NCBI GenBank assembly: GCA_014377015.1 | Contig: JACMQL010000046.1 | Location: forward strand, 1-64,000 | Source of the DNA: Actinomycetota bacterium | GTDB lineage: Bacteria; Actinomycetota; Actinomycetes; Nanopelagicales; Nanopelagicaceae | Direction of reading: 5' to 3' | Length of the DNA: 64,000 bases | Part shown: positions 22,797 to 32,945 of the stretch, piece by piece | Layout: every line of letters begins with the position of its first letter | How positions within the stretch are numbered: position 1 is the stretch's first letter | Notes under the pieces: generated by a model | Told to the model about the DNA's origin: nothing | Seen by the model: the letters and a program-made list of their open reading frames with translations, nothing else | The model's database searches: none | Position numbers and translations under genes: made by a program

Positions 22797-24385
22797 TGAC
22801 CATTTCCGATGCCTTCCATATTTACGACACCACGTTGCGCGATGGCGCGCAGCAAGAGGGACTAAATCTCTCCGTTCATGACAAATTGGCAATCGCGCGC
22901 CATTTGGATGACCTTGGTGTGGGATTCATCGAGGGTGGTTGGCCGGGTGCAAATCCGAAAGACACGGAGTTCTTTGCGCGAGCGAAAAAGGAATTAAATC
23001 TAAAAAATGCTGCGTTTGTCGCCTTCGGCACAACGCGCCGACCAAATGTTGTGGCCGCTGATGATGTCTTGTTAGGTGCGCTTCGAGATTCTGGCGCTCC
23101 AGTCGTGACTCTAGTGGCGAAGGCGCATGATCGTCACGTTGAACTTGCGTTGCGCACGACGTTGGACGAAAACCTGAAGATGATTGCGGATTCGATTAAA
23201 CATTTGCGCGCCGAAGGTCAGCGGGTATTTCTCGATGCCGAACATTTCTTCGATGGTTACCGTTCTAATCAGGCATACGCGTTGGAAGTTGTGCGCGTCG
23301 CAGCGGAATCCGGCGCGGATGTTATCGCTCTGTGCGATACCAACGGTGGAATGCTTCCCGATGAACTTTCGCAAGTAGTTCACGAAGTGCTTTCAAAAAG
23401 TTCGGCTCGACTCGGTATCCACTGCCACAACGACACGGGCTGCGCGGTTGCTAACTCCATGGCTGCGGTTGCCGCGGGAGCAACGCACGTGCAGGGAACT
23501 CTCAACGGATACGGAGAGCGAACGGGTAACGCCGATCTTGTGACGATCATCGCCAATTTGCAGTTGAAGAAGAGCCAGCAAGTGCTTCCGAAAGGCTTAC
23601 TTCATGAAGCATTTCGCATTTCACATGCGATTGCGGAAGTCACCAATGTATCTCCAAGTGCGCGCCAACCTTATGTTGGTGTTTCTGCATTCGCTCACAA
23701 AGCAGGTCTACATGCCAGCGCAATTAAAGTTGATCCTGCACTTTATCAGCATGAAGATCCTGCAGCTGTTGGAAATGACATGCGAATGCTGGTCTCGGAA
23801 CTGGCTGGCCGCGCTTCCATCGAATTAAAATCGCAAGAACTCGGAATTGATCTCGGGGGAGATCGCGAACTCATTGGACGAGTTGTTGAGAAAGTGAAGG
23901 AGATGGAATCACGTGGCTTCACTTTCGAAGCGGCGGATGCGTCGTTCGAACTTTTACTTCGCGAAGAGGCCACTGGAAAGCGTCCCGCATTTTTCACGAT
24001 CGAACATTGGATTACGACGGTGGAACGTTCGGAAGAAGGTGTGATTGTGACCACCGCGGAAGTCACGATCATGGCACGCGGCGAACTCATTTCGTGTACG
24101 GGGCAAGGCAATGGTCCTGTAAATGCGCTTGATAACGCCCTACGCACCGGATTGAATTCGCTCTATCCTGAAATTGCCAACCTCGAACTCACGGACTACA
24201 AGGTGCGAATCCTGGAAGGTCGATTGGGAACCGGAGCGATTACTCGAGTCCTCGTCGAGACCACCGATGGTCAAGCCGAATGGAGCACTGTTGGCGTGCA
24301 CGAGAACGTGATCGCTGCTTCGGCGATGGCACTTGAAGATGCTTTGACCTTCGGCTTGCTGCTCCAAGGGAGATCACCCGAGTAG
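22796..24385 (+). CDS. cimA: (R)-citramalate synthase
   Basis: The 529-aa protein joins the LeuA-like TIM-barrel family: [13 protein letters not shown] at the N-terminus, [13 protein letters not shown] and [11 protein letters not shown]. The [12 protein letters not shown] segment is typical of citramalate synthases rather than isopropylmalate or homocitrate synthases. A C-terminal LeuA-dimer regulatory domain follows (about residues 380-520). It makes citramalate from pyruvate and acetyl-CoA, a threonine-independent way to 2-ketobutyrate and isoleucine. Its place directly after ilvE and near leuB supports that use. Confidence 0.9.
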   Translation: MTISDAFHIYDTTLRDGAQQEGLNLSVHDKLAIARHLDDLGVGFIEGGWPGANPKDTEFFARAKKELNLKNAAFVAFGTTRRPNVVAADDVLLGALRDSGAPVVTLVAKAHDRHVELALRTTLDENLKMIADSIKHLRAEGQRVFLDAEHFFDGYRSNQAYALEVVRVAAESGADVIALCDTNGGMLPDELSQVVHEVLSKSSARLGIHCHNDTGCAVANSMAAVAAGATHVQGTLNGYGERTGNADLVTIIANLQLKKSQQVLPKGLLHEAFRISHAIAEVTNVSPSARQPYVGVSAFAHKAGLHASAIKVDPALYQHEDPAAVGNDMRMLVSELAGRASIELKSQELGIDLGGDRELIGRVVEKVKEMESRGFTFEAADASFELLLREEATGKRPAFFTIEHWITTVERSEEGVIVTTAEVTIMARGELISCTGQGNGPVNALDNALRTGLNSLYPEIANLELTDYKVRILEGRLGTGAITRVLVETTDGQAEWSTVGVHENVIAASAMALEDALTFGLLLQGRSPE

Positions 24386-24394
24386 CCTTAAGTC

Positions 24395-25312
24395 ATGTCT
24401 GAATCAGATTTTTCGAAAGCGACAAACGCTTTTGAAAAGTACTTACGTGATGAACGAAATCTGGCTCGCCATACACTTCGTGCCTACTTGGGGGACCTGC
24501 AAAGTTTGTTCGACCAGATGCAGACGCTGGGAAAATCGAGTCTCGAAGAATTGGATCTTTCAGTTATTAGATCTTGGCTGGCAACGATGCAAGTAAAAGG
24601 TGCGGCTCGTACTACGCTCTCGCGCCGAGCAGTCTCCATTCGGATTTTTTCACACTGGGCTTTCAAAAACGGATTTGTCGCAAGTGATGTCGCGGCGACT
24701 CTAGCCACACCAAAAACTCATCGTGTACTCCCAGAAGTGCTGGATATTCCTAATGCGAAACTGGCCATGGACGCTTTGTTGACGCGGGTGGGCGAAGAAG
24801 CAGATGCGATTTCGAAACGAGACAGTGCTTTGGTTGAAATTCTGTACGCCAGCGGTGCCCGAGTTGCGGAAGTGTGCGGACTTGATCTGCGCGATGTCGA
24901 CTATGAACGACAGACAATTCGTGTCCTCGGCAAAGGAAATAAGGAGCGCACTGTTCCGCTTGGAAATCCCGCAACCCGCGCCCTTAAACTCTGGATAGCA
25001 GAGGGTCGGTTAGAACTTGTCCGCGCGGATTCGGGGGAGGCGATTTTCTTAGGGGTGCGCGGCAAACGCATCGACCAACGCACTGTTCGCACCATCGTTT
25101 ACAACGCTTTGGCTGCCCTGGAAGGAGTCGAGCGGCTGGGTCCGCACGCGTTGCGTCATTCAGCTGCTACCCACCTACTTGAAGGCGGGGCGGATTTGCG
25201 AACAGTGCAGGAAATATTGGGCCATGCATCCCTTGCGACGACCCAGATTTACACTCATGTTTCCACTGAACGTCTGCAAAGAGCCTTCAAACAGGCCCAT
25301 CCGCGCGCTTAA
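24395..25312 (+). CDS. xerC: Tyrosine recombinase XerC (chromosome dimer resolution)
   Basis: The 305-aa protein has the SAM-like N-terminal core-binding domain and all catalytic residues: Arg in YASGARVAEV, Lys in GKGNKERTVPL, His-x-x-Arg in HALRHSAATHLL, His in LGHASLATT and the nucleophile Tyr in QIYTHV. XerC with XerD resolves chromosome dimers at dif. XerC rather than XerD is chosen because xerC lies near rpsB in other actinobacteria. There is nothing to suggest an integrase of a mobile element: no att repeats or phage genes are nearby. Confidence 0.9.
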   Translation: MSESDFSKATNAFEKYLRDERNLARHTLRAYLGDLQSLFDQMQTLGKSSLEELDLSVIRSWLATMQVKGAARTTLSRRAVSIRIFSHWAFKNGFVASDVAATLATPKTHRVLPEVLDIPNAKLAMDALLTRVGEEADAISKRDSALVEILYASGARVAEVCGLDLRDVDYERQTIRVLGKGNKERTVPLGNPATRALKLWIAEGRLELVRADSGEAIFLGVRGKRIDQRTVRTIVYNALAALEGVERLGPHALRHSAATHLLEGGADLRTVQEILGHASLATTQIYTHVSTERLQRAFKQAHPRA

Positions 25313-25351
25313 TCGGCTAAAAAACGGTTCGAGGCAACTGCGTCGGTCGGG

Positions 25352-25357
25352 TAGGAT
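25352..25357 (+). promoter_or_regulatory. Candidate -10 element of the rpsB promoter
   Basis: TAGGAT matches an actinobacterial -10 box. It would start a transcript near 25364, giving a leader of about 188 nt before rpsB. The -35 region is weak (TTCGAG at 18-nt spacing). Confidence 0.33.
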
Positions 25358-25370
25358 TCCACCAGCGTCA

Positions 25371-25551
25371 GAAAAATATGTCTATTTTTCAGGCGACTTC
25401 ACGCGCCCAGTAAGTACCACCTCGGTCCGGGGAAATATCCCTGGTCGGTGTCTGAGCGCTAGCGGGTCGACACAGTGTCGATCCAATAACCGAGAGCGAA
25501 CTTCACCATCACGTTGTTGATTGGGAAGTTAGCAAGAAGGAGTGTGCCGCG
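25371..25551 (+). promoter_or_regulatory. Structured leader region before rpsB
   Basis: This 239-nt gap between xerC and rpsB holds three inverted repeats. GAAAAATA/TATTTTTC (25371-25390) may be a weak terminator for xerC. CCGGGGA/TCCCTGG (25427-25444) has one G-U pair and an AATA loop. A 21-bp imperfect palindrome lies at 25464-25484 around GACACAGTGTC. Such a leader could bind S2 or another product for autoregulation, as known for rpsB in other bacteria; no specific known motif is recognised. AAGGAG precedes the rpsB start. Confidence 0.4.
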
Positions 25552-26439
25552 ATGGCGGTTGTAACAATGCGAGAACTTCTCGACAGCGGAGTCCACTTCG
25601 GACACCAAACTCGTCGATGGAATCCCAAGATGAAGCGTTTTATTTTTGCCGAGCGCAATGGCATCTACATAATCGATATTCAGCAATCACTTGGTCTTAT
25701 TGATAGCGCCTACGAATTTGTTAAGGGTATTGTCGCTAACGGCGGACATGTTCTTTTCGTCGGCACCAAGAAACAAGCGCAAGAGCCGATCATTCAGCAG
25801 TCAGCGCGAGTCGGAATGCCTTACGTCACAGAGCGTTGGCTCGGCGGCATGCTTACCAACTTCCCAACCGTTTACAAGCGTATTCAGCGCCTCAAAGAGC
25901 TCGAGGCTCTTGAATCTGCGAACGATCAACTTCTGACCAAGAAGGAATTGCTTGTTCTGCGCCGTGAGCGCGAGAAGCTTAACAAGAACCTCAACGGAAT
26001 TAGAAACATGACCAAGTTGCCGAGTGCAATCTGGGTTGTCGATACCAAGAAGGAACACCTCGCAGTCGCTGAGGCTAAGAAGCTCGGAATTCCTGTCATC
26101 GCAATTTTGGATACAAATTGCGATCCAGACGAAGTTGATTTCAAGATTCCTGGTAACGACGATGCAATCCGCTCGATCGGACTTCTAACTCGAGTTATAA
26201 CCGATGCAATTGCCGCCGGTCTTCAGGCCCGTGCCGCAAATGCAATCAAGGAAGAAGCAAAGCCCGATGTTGAGACAGTTGCGGCAGGAGAGCCACTGGC
26301 AGATTGGGAAAAAGAGATACTTACAGGAACACCTGCAACAGATGCAGTTGAAGCTCCTGTAGTAGTTGAAGCTCCTGTAGTAGTTGAAACGCCTGTGGTA
26401 GTTGAAACTCCTGTAACAGTTGAAACTCCGGAGGCATAA
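25552..26439 (+). CDS. rpsB: 30S ribosomal protein S2
   Basis: The first 240 residues are ordinary S2 ([60 protein letters not shown]). S2 joins the small subunit last and S1-dependent initiation uses it. At 295 aa it is longer than usual because the C-terminus ends in five repeats of VE(A/T)PVV, encoded by 18-nt tandem units at 26347-26436. The last repeat also holds the ribosome site of tsf. The tail is probably disordered. Confidence 0.97.
   Translation: MAVVTMRELLDSGVHFGHQTRRWNPKMKRFIFAERNGIYIIDIQQSLGLIDSAYEFVKGIVANGGHVLFVGTKKQAQEPIIQQSARVGMPYVTERWLGGMLTNFPTVYKRIQRLKELEALESANDQLLTKKELLVLRREREKLNKNLNGIRNMTKLPSAIWVVDTKKEHLAVAEAKKLGIPVIAILDTNCDPDEVDFKIPGNDDAIRSIGLLTRVITDAIAAGLQARAANAIKEEAKPDVETVAAGEPLADWEKEILTGTPATDAVEAPVVVEAPVVVETPVVVETPVTVETPEA
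26347..26436 (+). repeat. Five 18-nt tandem repeats in the rpsB 3' end
   Basis: The unit GTTGAAGCTCCTGTAGTA is present twice exactly and three more times with changes, at 26347, 26365, 26383, 26401 and 26419. The units stay in frame and encode [24 protein letters not shown] and VETPEA. Repeats of this kind can change copy number by slippage without shifting the frame. Confidence 0.9.
26429..26434 (+). promoter_or_regulatory. Ribosome binding site deciding the tsf start
   Basis: CGGAGG lies six bases before the TTG at 26441 and inside the last rpsB repeat. It selects TTG 26441 as the tsf start, since the earlier in-frame TTG at 26420 lies upstream of this site. Confidence 0.7.
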
Positions 26440-26440
26440 A

Positions 26441-27268
26441 TTGAATTACTCAGCAGCAGACGTCAAGCGACTTCGCGAAACAACCGCAGCAGGAATGCTC
26501 GATTGCAAGAAAGCCTTAGACGAGGCAGAAGGTGATTTCGACAAGGCCGTTGACATTATTCGCGTCAAAGGTCTCAAAGGAATCACCAAGCGAGAAGGCC
26601 GTACAACTTCAAATGGGCTCGTCGTTGCGAAGGTGCAGGGAAATCTTGGAGTCATGCTCGAGCTCAATTGCGAGACAGATTTCGTAGCCAAAGGTGATCG
26701 CTTTCAGGCGCTTGCCGAGGAACTTTTGTCTCACTTGGCAGAGTCGAAGAATTCTGACCTGGATGCATTCCTGGCTTCAGAAATTACTCCTGGTCAGACT
26801 GTGCAACTTGCCGTTGAGACCGCCAACGCGGCTCTTGGCGAGAAGATTGAAATTCGCCGTATCGCAGTTTTGGACGGATCTCCTTTGGGCATCTACCTGC
26901 ACCGCACCAGCCCAGATCTGCCTCCGCAGGTTGGCGTGCTGGTTCAGCTTACGAAGGATGCAATTGACGTCGGAAAGGACATTGCGCAGCACATCGCCGC
27001 CTTTGCTCCTTCCTACGTAAATCGTGAAGATGTTCCTGCTGACCTCATTGAAAATGAGCGACGCGTTGCGGAAGAGACTGCCCGTAACGAAGGCAAGCCA
27101 GAGGCATCACTTTCTAAGATCGTCGAAGGACGCATCACCGGATTTGTGAAGGAAGTCAGCCTTATTGAGCAGGCATTTGCGAAGGACGCCAAGAAGACCG
27201 TCAAGCAGATTCTGGCTGAGGCGGATACCGCCGTAAAGGCATTCCATCGCTTCCGCGTGGGTCAATAA
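26441..27268 (+). CDS. tsf: Translation elongation factor Ts
   Basis: EF-Ts recharges EF-Tu with GTP. The 275-aa protein starts with the UBA-like domain (NYSAADVKRLRETTAAGMLD, then CKKALDEAEGDFDKAVDIIR) and has the core dimerisation parts (LNCETDFVAKGDRF, DIAQHIAAFAPSYVNREDVP, FVKEVSLIEQ). The start codon is an unusual TTG one base after the rpsB stop codon, with CGGAGG upstream. The gene is coupled to rpsB. Confidence 0.96.
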   Translation: MNYSAADVKRLRETTAAGMLDCKKALDEAEGDFDKAVDIIRVKGLKGITKREGRTTSNGLVVAKVQGNLGVMLELNCETDFVAKGDRFQALAEELLSHLAESKNSDLDAFLASEITPGQTVQLAVETANAALGEKIEIRRIAVLDGSPLGIYLHRTSPDLPPQVGVLVQLTKDAIDVGKDIAQHIAAFAPSYVNREDVPADLIENERRVAEETARNEGKPEASLSKIVEGRITGFVKEVSLIEQAFAKDAKKTVKQILAEADTAVKAFHRFRVGQ

Positions 27269-27330
27269 CTAAATAGGCAAGACCTTTAGACTCTAGTAGT
27301 TCAAAGAATCTTGAAAGTAGAGGAGCACTC

Positions 27331-28053
27331 ATGCCCGGCAGTAGAGGTACTTACGGGCGAGTGCTCCTTAAACTTTCTGGCGAAGTTTTTGGCGGAGAAA
27401 AAGGAATTGGCGTAGATCCAGACGTCGTACAGGATGTTGCAAAACAAATAGCAGATGTAGTGCGTTCGGGCGTTCAGGTTGCCATTGTGGTAGGTGGAGG
27501 AAATTACTTCCGCGGAGCAGAGTTACAGCAGCGCGGAATGGATCGCGCTCGCGCCGACTACATGGGCATGCTTGGAACGGTAATGAACTGTTTGGCGTTG
27601 CAGGATTTTCTGGAAAAGCAAGGAATTGATACCCGAGTGCAGACTGCTATCACGATGGGTCAAGTTGCCGAACCGTACATTCCCCGCCGGGCAATTCGAC
27701 ACCTTGAAAAGGGCCGCGTAGTAATTTTTGGAGCCGGTGCTGGAATGCCGTTCTTCACAACCGACACTGTCGCTGCCCAACGTGCTCTGGAAATTGGGTC
27801 AGAAGCGCTATTGCTTGCCAAAAGTGGCGTGGACGGTGTCTACTCCGCAGATCCCCGGAAGGATCCAACCGCGGTCAAGTACGACACCATTTCTTACGAC
27901 GAGGTGCTGACCAAGTCCCTTGCGGTAGCCGATGCAGCAGCATTTAGTTTGTGTCGGGAGAATAATTTGCCCATTGTAGTTTTTGACTTGATGAGAAATG
28001 GAAACATAGGACGCGCGGTGCGTGGAGAAGTAATTGGAACTTTGGTTGCGTGA
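27331..28053 (+). CDS. pyrH: Uridylate kinase
   Basis: PyrH phosphorylates UMP to UDP. The 240-aa protein has the amino-acid-kinase fold: [59 protein letters not shown] and [23 protein letters not shown] precedes the start by 6 nt. A 62-nt gap from tsf leaves room for a separate promoter. It follows rpsB-tsf as in most bacteria. Confidence 0.97.
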   Translation: MPGSRGTYGRVLLKLSGEVFGGEKGIGVDPDVVQDVAKQIADVVRSGVQVAIVVGGGNYFRGAELQQRGMDRARADYMGMLGTVMNCLALQDFLEKQGIDTRVQTAITMGQVAEPYIPRRAIRHLEKGRVVIFGAGAGMPFFTTDTVAAQRALEIGSEALLLAKSGVDGVYSADPRKDPTAVKYDTISYDEVLTKSLAVADAAAFSLCRENNLPIVVFDLMRNGNIGRAVRGEVIGTLVA

Positions 28054-28102
28054 AGAACTTCATGTCACCGATAATAATGAAGATGAATTATGAGGAGTTG
28101 TC

Positions 28103-28666
28103 ATGAGTGATGTCGCCGGAACGCTAAAAGACGCCGAGACAAAAATGGATAAAGCGCTCGAAGTCGCCAAGGAAGATTTTTCTTCTATCCGCACAGGTCG
28201 CGCGCACCCATCCCTGTTCAACAAGATCATGGTGGATTACTACGGGACTTTCACCCCCCTTTCACAACTTGCCTCATTTCAAGTTCCAGAAGCACGAATG
28301 GCGATTATTTCCCCATTCGATAAAGGCGCTATGGCCTCAATCGAGAAAGCGATTCGTGAGTCCGACCTCGGCGTGAATCCAGGAAATGATGGAGTGGTTA
28401 TTCGAGTTGCGTTCCCACAACTTACCGAAGAGCGTCGTAGGGAATACATCAAAGTTGTCCGCACCAAGGCCGAAGATGCCAAGATCTCACTGCGCAACAT
28501 TCGCCGCAGCGCCAAAGAGGCCATGGAGAAACTCGAGAAAGATAGCCACATCGGCAAAGACGACTTGACCAGAGGCGAGAAAGAACTTGAGAAACTCACT
28601 GGAGATCATGTTTCTAAGATTGACGACCTACTTAAGCATAAGGAGATTGAACTTCTCGAAGTCTGA
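28103..28666 (+). CDS. frr: Ribosome recycling factor
   Basis: RRF splits post-termination ribosomes with EF-G. The 187-aa protein has the three-helix/beta-sandwich pattern: KMDKALEVAKEDFSSIRTGR, YYGTFTPLSQLASFQVPEA, IRVAFPQLTEERRREYIKVV and the C-terminal THDVSKID-like GDHVSKIDDLLKHKE. GAGGAG lies before the ATG. It stands between pyrH and cdsA as usual. Confidence 0.97.
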   Translation: MSDVAGTLKDAETKMDKALEVAKEDFSSIRTGRAHPSLFNKIMVDYYGTFTPLSQLASFQVPEARMAIISPFDKGAMASIEKAIRESDLGVNPGNDGVVIRVAFPQLTEERRREYIKVVRTKAEDAKISLRNIRRSAKEAMEKLEKDSHIGKDDLTRGEKELEKLTGDHVSKIDDLLKHKEIELLEV

Positions 28667-28681
28667 GGGTTCTTCACAGAA

Positions 28682-29527
28682 ATGGACGATTTGCACTCGA
28701 TCAACGAAGCGATAAATAAGAGAGCGGGCCGCAAACTTCTACCCTCGATCGCGGTCAGTGCGAGCATCGTTGCAATTGTCTGGTTTACCCTCGCATTTCA
28801 AAGAGAATTATTTGCGGGCCTTATCGGTCTTGCGACTATCTTGGGAATCCGCGAGATTACCCGCGCATTTAGCTCAACCCAGACTTATATTTCCGCACCG
28901 GCGCTCATAATTGCCACAATGGTTTTGACCGTGGCGACGTGGCGCGGTGGCGTCGAGGGATTGGCAATCGCCACAGCTTTCTGCCTCCCGATCTTGCTGG
29001 TGCACCTACTACGTCGTGGCCCGGACGGGTTCATCCGCAGCGCAACTGCTACAACTTTGGTCTTAATTTATCTGCCATTTCTTGCCGGATTCTTAATTTT
29101 GCTAGCACGACCAGAAGACGGCCTGAGTCGCGTTATGACATTCGTGATCCTTATCAGCTGCAATGACACCTTCGGATATTTGGTGGGAGTGCTGATCGGT
29201 AAGCATCCACTCGTGCCGAAGATCAGTCCCAAGAAGACCTGGGAAGGACTAGCCGGTTCGCTCGTCTTCACGATTGCTGGAGGCTCAATCAGTTTCCATT
29301 ATTTGTTGAACGAACACTGGTGGGTCGGGTCTATCGTCGGTTTGATGGTTGTCTTCACTGCTACCAGCGGAGATCTCATCGAAAGCGCGATGAAGCGAGA
29401 CTTGTCACTAAAAGATATGGGCTCGTTGCTACCGGGCCACGGTGGAATGCTTGACCGACTCGATTCTGCGCTACTTTCAGGTCCCGCAGTTTGGCTGGCA
29501 CTAGAGATTGTGAAGCGCTACTTATGA
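28682..29527 (+). CDS. cdsA: Phosphatidate cytidylyltransferase
   Basis: CdsA makes CDP-diacylglycerol, the precursor of the acidic phospholipids, in the membrane. The 281-aa protein has about eight hydrophobic segments and the C-terminal signature [20 protein letters not shown] followed by GMLDRLDS. The soluble N-terminal stretch is short. It begins 15 nt after frr and overlaps rlmN by four bases (ATGA). Confidence 0.94.
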   Translation: MDDLHSINEAINKRAGRKLLPSIAVSASIVAIVWFTLAFQRELFAGLIGLATILGIREITRAFSSTQTYISAPALIIATMVLTVATWRGGVEGLAIATAFCLPILLVHLLRRGPDGFIRSATATTLVLIYLPFLAGFLILLARPEDGLSRVMTFVILISCNDTFGYLVGVLIGKHPLVPKISPKKTWEGLAGSLVFTIAGGSISFHYLLNEHWWVGSIVGLMVVFTATSGDLIESAMKRDLSLKDMGSLLPGHGGMLDRLDSALLSGPAVWLALEIVKRYL

Positions 29528-30678
29528 CAAGGTCATCAGAACCCGCAGAGATCAAGTTGGTATTTGACGAACCTGTTTTGCGCAAAAAATCACCGCGTCA
29601 TATCGCGGATTTTTCGCCAGAGGATCGACGCGCTTTTGCAACTGAGTTAGGGCTACCAGCCTTTCGCGCCAATCAAGTTGAGAATCACTACTTCACTCAT
29701 TTTGCCTCAGAGCCTCAAACATGGACTGATATTCCACTGGAAATGCGCGACAAGTTTGCAGAATTGTTGACCCCGACCTTAATTGAATTAGTCAGATCAG
29801 TAACGTGCGACAATGGCATGACGCGCAAAGACTTATGGCGTTTGCACGATGGCGTCTTGGTTGAAAGCGTAATCATGCGCTACACGGACCGGACTACTGT
29901 TTGTATTTCCTCGCAAGCCGGTTGTGGAATGAACTGCCCGTTCTGCGCGACTGGTCAAGCCGGATTAACACGCAATCTCACGGCAGGTGAAATTACCGCC
30001 CAGATTGTTGCTGCTGCCCGTGCTTGCGCACTCGGTGAATTACCAGGCGGATCGACGCGACTCTCAAACATAGTGTTCATGGGTATGGGCGAACCCATGG
30101 CCAATTATGTGGCGGTCATGCGCGCGGTACGAAACATTACCGATGCCAATCCGCACGGGCTGGGAATAAGTGCCCGCTCGATAACGATGTCCACCGTCGG
30201 TCTTGTAAATGGAATAGAGAAGTTGACTGAAGAAGGTTTGCCGTTGACTCTTGCAGTTTCATTACACACACCAGATGATGAACTGCGAAACACATTGGTA
30301 CCGATTAACTCCAGGTGGAATGTAAAGGAAGTATTGACTGCGGCCGATGCTTACGCAGCAAAGACGGGACGTAGATATTCCATCGAGTACGCACTTATTC
30401 GGGATATTAACGATCAAACATGGCGCGCTGATCTGCTTGGTCGACTTCTAAAGAATCGCAATGCGCATGTCAACTTGATTCCCTTGAACCCAACTCCGGG
30501 ATCTAAGTGGACAGCTTCACGCCCAGAGGCGCAAACAGAGTTTGTAAGAATTTTGGAAAGTTATGCAGTTCCGACAACGGTCAGAGATACTCGTGGACGG
30601 GAAATCGATGGTGCTTGCGGACAGCTAGCCGGGGCAGAAAAGCAAAAAACGACCCCTGCTATGCAAATTCCTAAGTGA
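29524..30678 (+). CDS. rlmN: 23S rRNA A2503 / tRNA A37 C2-methyltransferase, radical SAM
   Basis: RlmN methylates adenosine 2503 of 23S rRNA and A37 of some tRNAs. The 384-aa protein has the radical-SAM triad CGMNCPFC, the GMGEPMANY motif, [13 protein letters not shown] and the second catalytic Cys in [10 protein letters not shown] take the ATG at 29524 that overlaps the cdsA stop; the open frame extends upstream to 29491 inside cdsA. It is the last core gene before the 28 kb metabolic block. Confidence 0.95.
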   Translation: MTRSSEPAEIKLVFDEPVLRKKSPRHIADFSPEDRRAFATELGLPAFRANQVENHYFTHFASEPQTWTDIPLEMRDKFAELLTPTLIELVRSVTCDNGMTRKDLWRLHDGVLVESVIMRYTDRTTVCISSQAGCGMNCPFCATGQAGLTRNLTAGEITAQIVAAARACALGELPGGSTRLSNIVFMGMGEPMANYVAVMRAVRNITDANPHGLGISARSITMSTVGLVNGIEKLTEEGLPLTLAVSLHTPDDELRNTLVPINSRWNVKEVLTAADAYAAKTGRRYSIEYALIRDINDQTWRADLLGRLLKNRNAHVNLIPLNPTPGSKWTASRPEAQTEFVRILESYAVPTTVRDTRGREIDGACGQLAGAEKQKTTPAMQIPK

Positions 30679-30792
30679 ATTAGGGCAGGAATCTGTGCGG
30701 TATTTCCGACACTTTTAATGGCCCTCAGCAATAGACTCGTTGTAGTAACCGCTCGAAATAACTTGCGGGATTGTGATGTGGGGGTCACAGAA

Positions 30793-32457
30793 GTGTCTGA
30801 CATCGAGATTGCGCAAGCAGCAGTGATGAAGCCAATTATTGAAGTTGGTGCAGATTTGGGAATTGATGCGAAATATCTTGAACCTTATGGTTATTACAAA
30901 GCCAAAGTGTCTCTTCCATATCTTGATTCTCTCCCACAGCGCGATGGCAGCAAATTAATCCTTGTTACCGCCATTAGTCCGACCCCGGCAGGGGAGGGAA
31001 AGACCACCACCACGGTTGGATTAGGTGATGCTTTGCGTCGCATCGGTAAGAGTTCGATGATCTGTTTGCGTGAACCTTCCCTCGGTCCGGTCTTTGGAAT
31101 GAAGGGCGGTGCGGCGGGTGGCGGTTATGCCCAAGTTGTACCTATGGAGGATATAAACCTGCATTTTACGGGAGATTTTGCGGCGATCGCATTGGCAAAC
31201 AATTTACTTGCAGCACTGGTTGACAATCACATCCATCACGGAAACTTACTCGATATTGATGTACGACGAGTAACGTGGAAACGAGTAGTAGACATGAACG
31301 ATCGCGCCTTGCGCGACATTGTCATCTCCCTAGGCGGAGTTGCTAACGGCAATCCACGACAAGACGGCTTCGATATTGTGGTGGCCTCCGAAATTATGGC
31401 GATTTTTTGCCTCGCCATTTCAATTGAAGATTTGAAACAGCGAGTGTCAAAGATTGTTGTCGGCTACACGCGAGGCAAGAAACCAGTCTTAGCATCTGAT
31501 CTCAATGCGCAAGGTGCAATGACGGTGATTTTGAAAGATGCCTTTCAACCTAACCTAGTGCAGACTCTTGAAAATACTCCCGCATTTATCCATGGTGGAC
31601 CTTTCGCAAATATCGCGCACGGCTGCAATTCAGTTGTGTCAACAACCGCAGCTTTAAAATTGGCTGATTATGTAGTGACGGAAGCAGGATTTGGAGCCGA
31701 CCTTGGGGCTGAGAAGTTCGTGGATATTAAGTGCAGGAAATCGGGGCTGCGACCTTCCGCATGTGTCCTGGTCGCTACAATTCGGGCTCTGAAATTCCAC
31801 GGTGGAGCGGATCCCAAAAATCTCACGCTCGAGAATCTTGAGGCCCTGCGAGCAGGAATTGTGAATCTTGAAAAGCATGTTTCGAATATTCTCGATGTAT
31901 ATAGCATTCCGATTGTGGTGGCGATCAACCATTTCGTGACTGATACTCCCGCCGAAGTTGCCTTGCTTCGCGATGTCGTCGAAGGCTTAGGCGTGCGGAT
32001 AGTGCTTTCCACTCATTGGAGTGATGGGGGCGCGGGGGCAGAGGACTTAGCCCATGCCGTAGTCGAGTTGTGCCAACAACCCAGCAAAATGACTTTTGTT
32101 TATCCAGATGAAGCAACTCTTTGGGAAAAACTCAATCTGGTTGCGTCAAAGGTATACGGCGCAAGTGAAGTTACGGCTGACACTAAAGTTCGGAATCGAA
32201 TTAAGGAGATGGAAGAAGGAGGTTATGGTCGGTTTCCAATTTGCATTGCGAAGACCCAGTACTCCTTCTCGACTGACCCTGCTCTCAAAGGCGCACCAAC
32301 TGGTCACTCCATAAACGTGCGAGAAGTTCGTCTTTCGGCTGGCGCAGAATTTGTGGTCATGGTGTGTGGCGAAATAATGACAATGCCGGGCTTACCGAAA
32401 GTGCCCTCAAGCGAACGCATCGATTACATTGACGGAAAAGTTGTGGGATTGTTCTGA
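30793..32457 (+). CDS. fhs: Formate-tetrahydrofolate ligase
   Basis: Fhs makes 10-formyl-THF from formate, THF and ATP. The protein has [14 protein letters not shown] at its start, [13 protein letters not shown], the P-loop-like [37 protein letters not shown] and the C-terminal [13 protein letters not shown]-like [16 protein letters not shown]. The start at GTG 30793 gives 554 aa, matching the family; an ATG at 30718 and a GTG at 30778 are in frame but add residues that relatives lack. It stands 2 nt before the formate dehydrogenase genes, so formate use by both enzymes is probably co-regulated. Confidence 0.93.
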   Translation: MSDIEIAQAAVMKPIIEVGADLGIDAKYLEPYGYYKAKVSLPYLDSLPQRDGSKLILVTAISPTPAGEGKTTTTVGLGDALRRIGKSSMICLREPSLGPVFGMKGGAAGGGYAQVVPMEDINLHFTGDFAAIALANNLLAALVDNHIHHGNLLDIDVRRVTWKRVVDMNDRALRDIVISLGGVANGNPRQDGFDIVVASEIMAIFCLAISIEDLKQRVSKIVVGYTRGKKPVLASDLNAQGAMTVILKDAFQPNLVQTLENTPAFIHGGPFANIAHGCNSVVSTTAALKLADYVVTEAGFGADLGAEKFVDIKCRKSGLRPSACVLVATIRALKFHGGADPKNLTLENLEALRAGIVNLEKHVSNILDVYSIPIVVAINHFVTDTPAEVALLRDVVEGLGVRIVLSTHWSDGGAGAEDLAHAVVELCQQPSKMTFVYPDEATLWEKLNLVASKVYGASEVTADTKVRNRIKEMEEGGYGRFPICIAKTQYSFSTDPALKGAPTGHSINVREVRLSAGAEFVVMVCGEIMTMPGLPKVPSSERIDYIDGKVVGLF

Positions 32458-32459
32458 TT

Positions 32460-32945
32460 ATGGCGGGGACCCGGGGCAAGCGAACTAAGTGGAGTAAGGA
32501 ATCGGCAACGGCCGTTCTTGATACCACTCGCGATGAGCCGGGGCCATTACTTATTTCGTTACAAGCCTTGCAGTCAAGATTTGGATATGTGTGCGATAAA
32601 GATATTGAATTAGTTGCGGCTGCCTGCAACGTTTCTCGGGCTGAGGTACATGGTGTCCTGACTTTTTATCGCGATTTGCGTCGTACCCCACCACCAAACC
32701 ATTTAGTGCAGATATGCGTTGCAGAGGCTTGTCAATCACTCGGTTCGCGTTCTCTTGTGGAAGCGATCGAGAGGTCTTGCGGTACACGCATAGGTGAGAC
32801 TAATGCTGATGTAGAAATTCAGGCGGCCTATTGCCTGGGAAATTGTGCGCTCGGCCCAGCAGCTTTTGTAGACGAAGTGCTAATCGGGCGAAGCACAGTA
32901 GAGAAAATAAGATCTGAACTCAGCAAAAGTGAATTGCGACGATGA
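32460..32945 (+). CDS. fdsG: NAD-dependent formate dehydrogenase, gamma (NuoE-like) subunit
   Basis: The 161-aa protein has the thioredoxin-like [2Fe-2S] fold of NuoE: a helical N-terminus (LQALQSRFGYVCDKDIELVA), cysteines in QICVAEACQSLG and in AYCLGNCALGP. In FdsGBA enzymes this subunit passes electrons near the FMN site. It could be read as complex I NuoE, but its position immediately before an FdsB/FdsA pair and the absence of other nuo genes favour formate dehydrogenase. It overlaps the next gene by ATGA. Confidence 0.88.
   Translation: MAGTRGKRTKWSKESATAVLDTTRDEPGPLLISLQALQSRFGYVCDKDIELVAAACNVSRAEVHGVLTFYRDLRRTPPPNHLVQICVAEACQSLGSRSLVEAIERSCGTRIGETNADVEIQAAYCLGNCALGPAAFVDEVLIGRSTVEKIRSELSKSELRR

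Noticed and set aside
24395-25312. Tyrosine recombinase as the integrase of a mobile element
   Set aside because: Its neighbours are core genes, there are no flanking repeats or tRNA, and the sequence and place fit XerC.
25371-25390. Strong terminator after xerC
   Set aside because: The stem GAAAAATA/TATTTTTC has only A-T pairs apart from one and no following T-run, so at best it is weak.
26347-26436. 18-nt repeats as a small CRISPR array
   Set aside because: The units are directly adjacent without spacers, lie in frame within rpsB and encode a coherent peptide tail; no cas gene is nearby.
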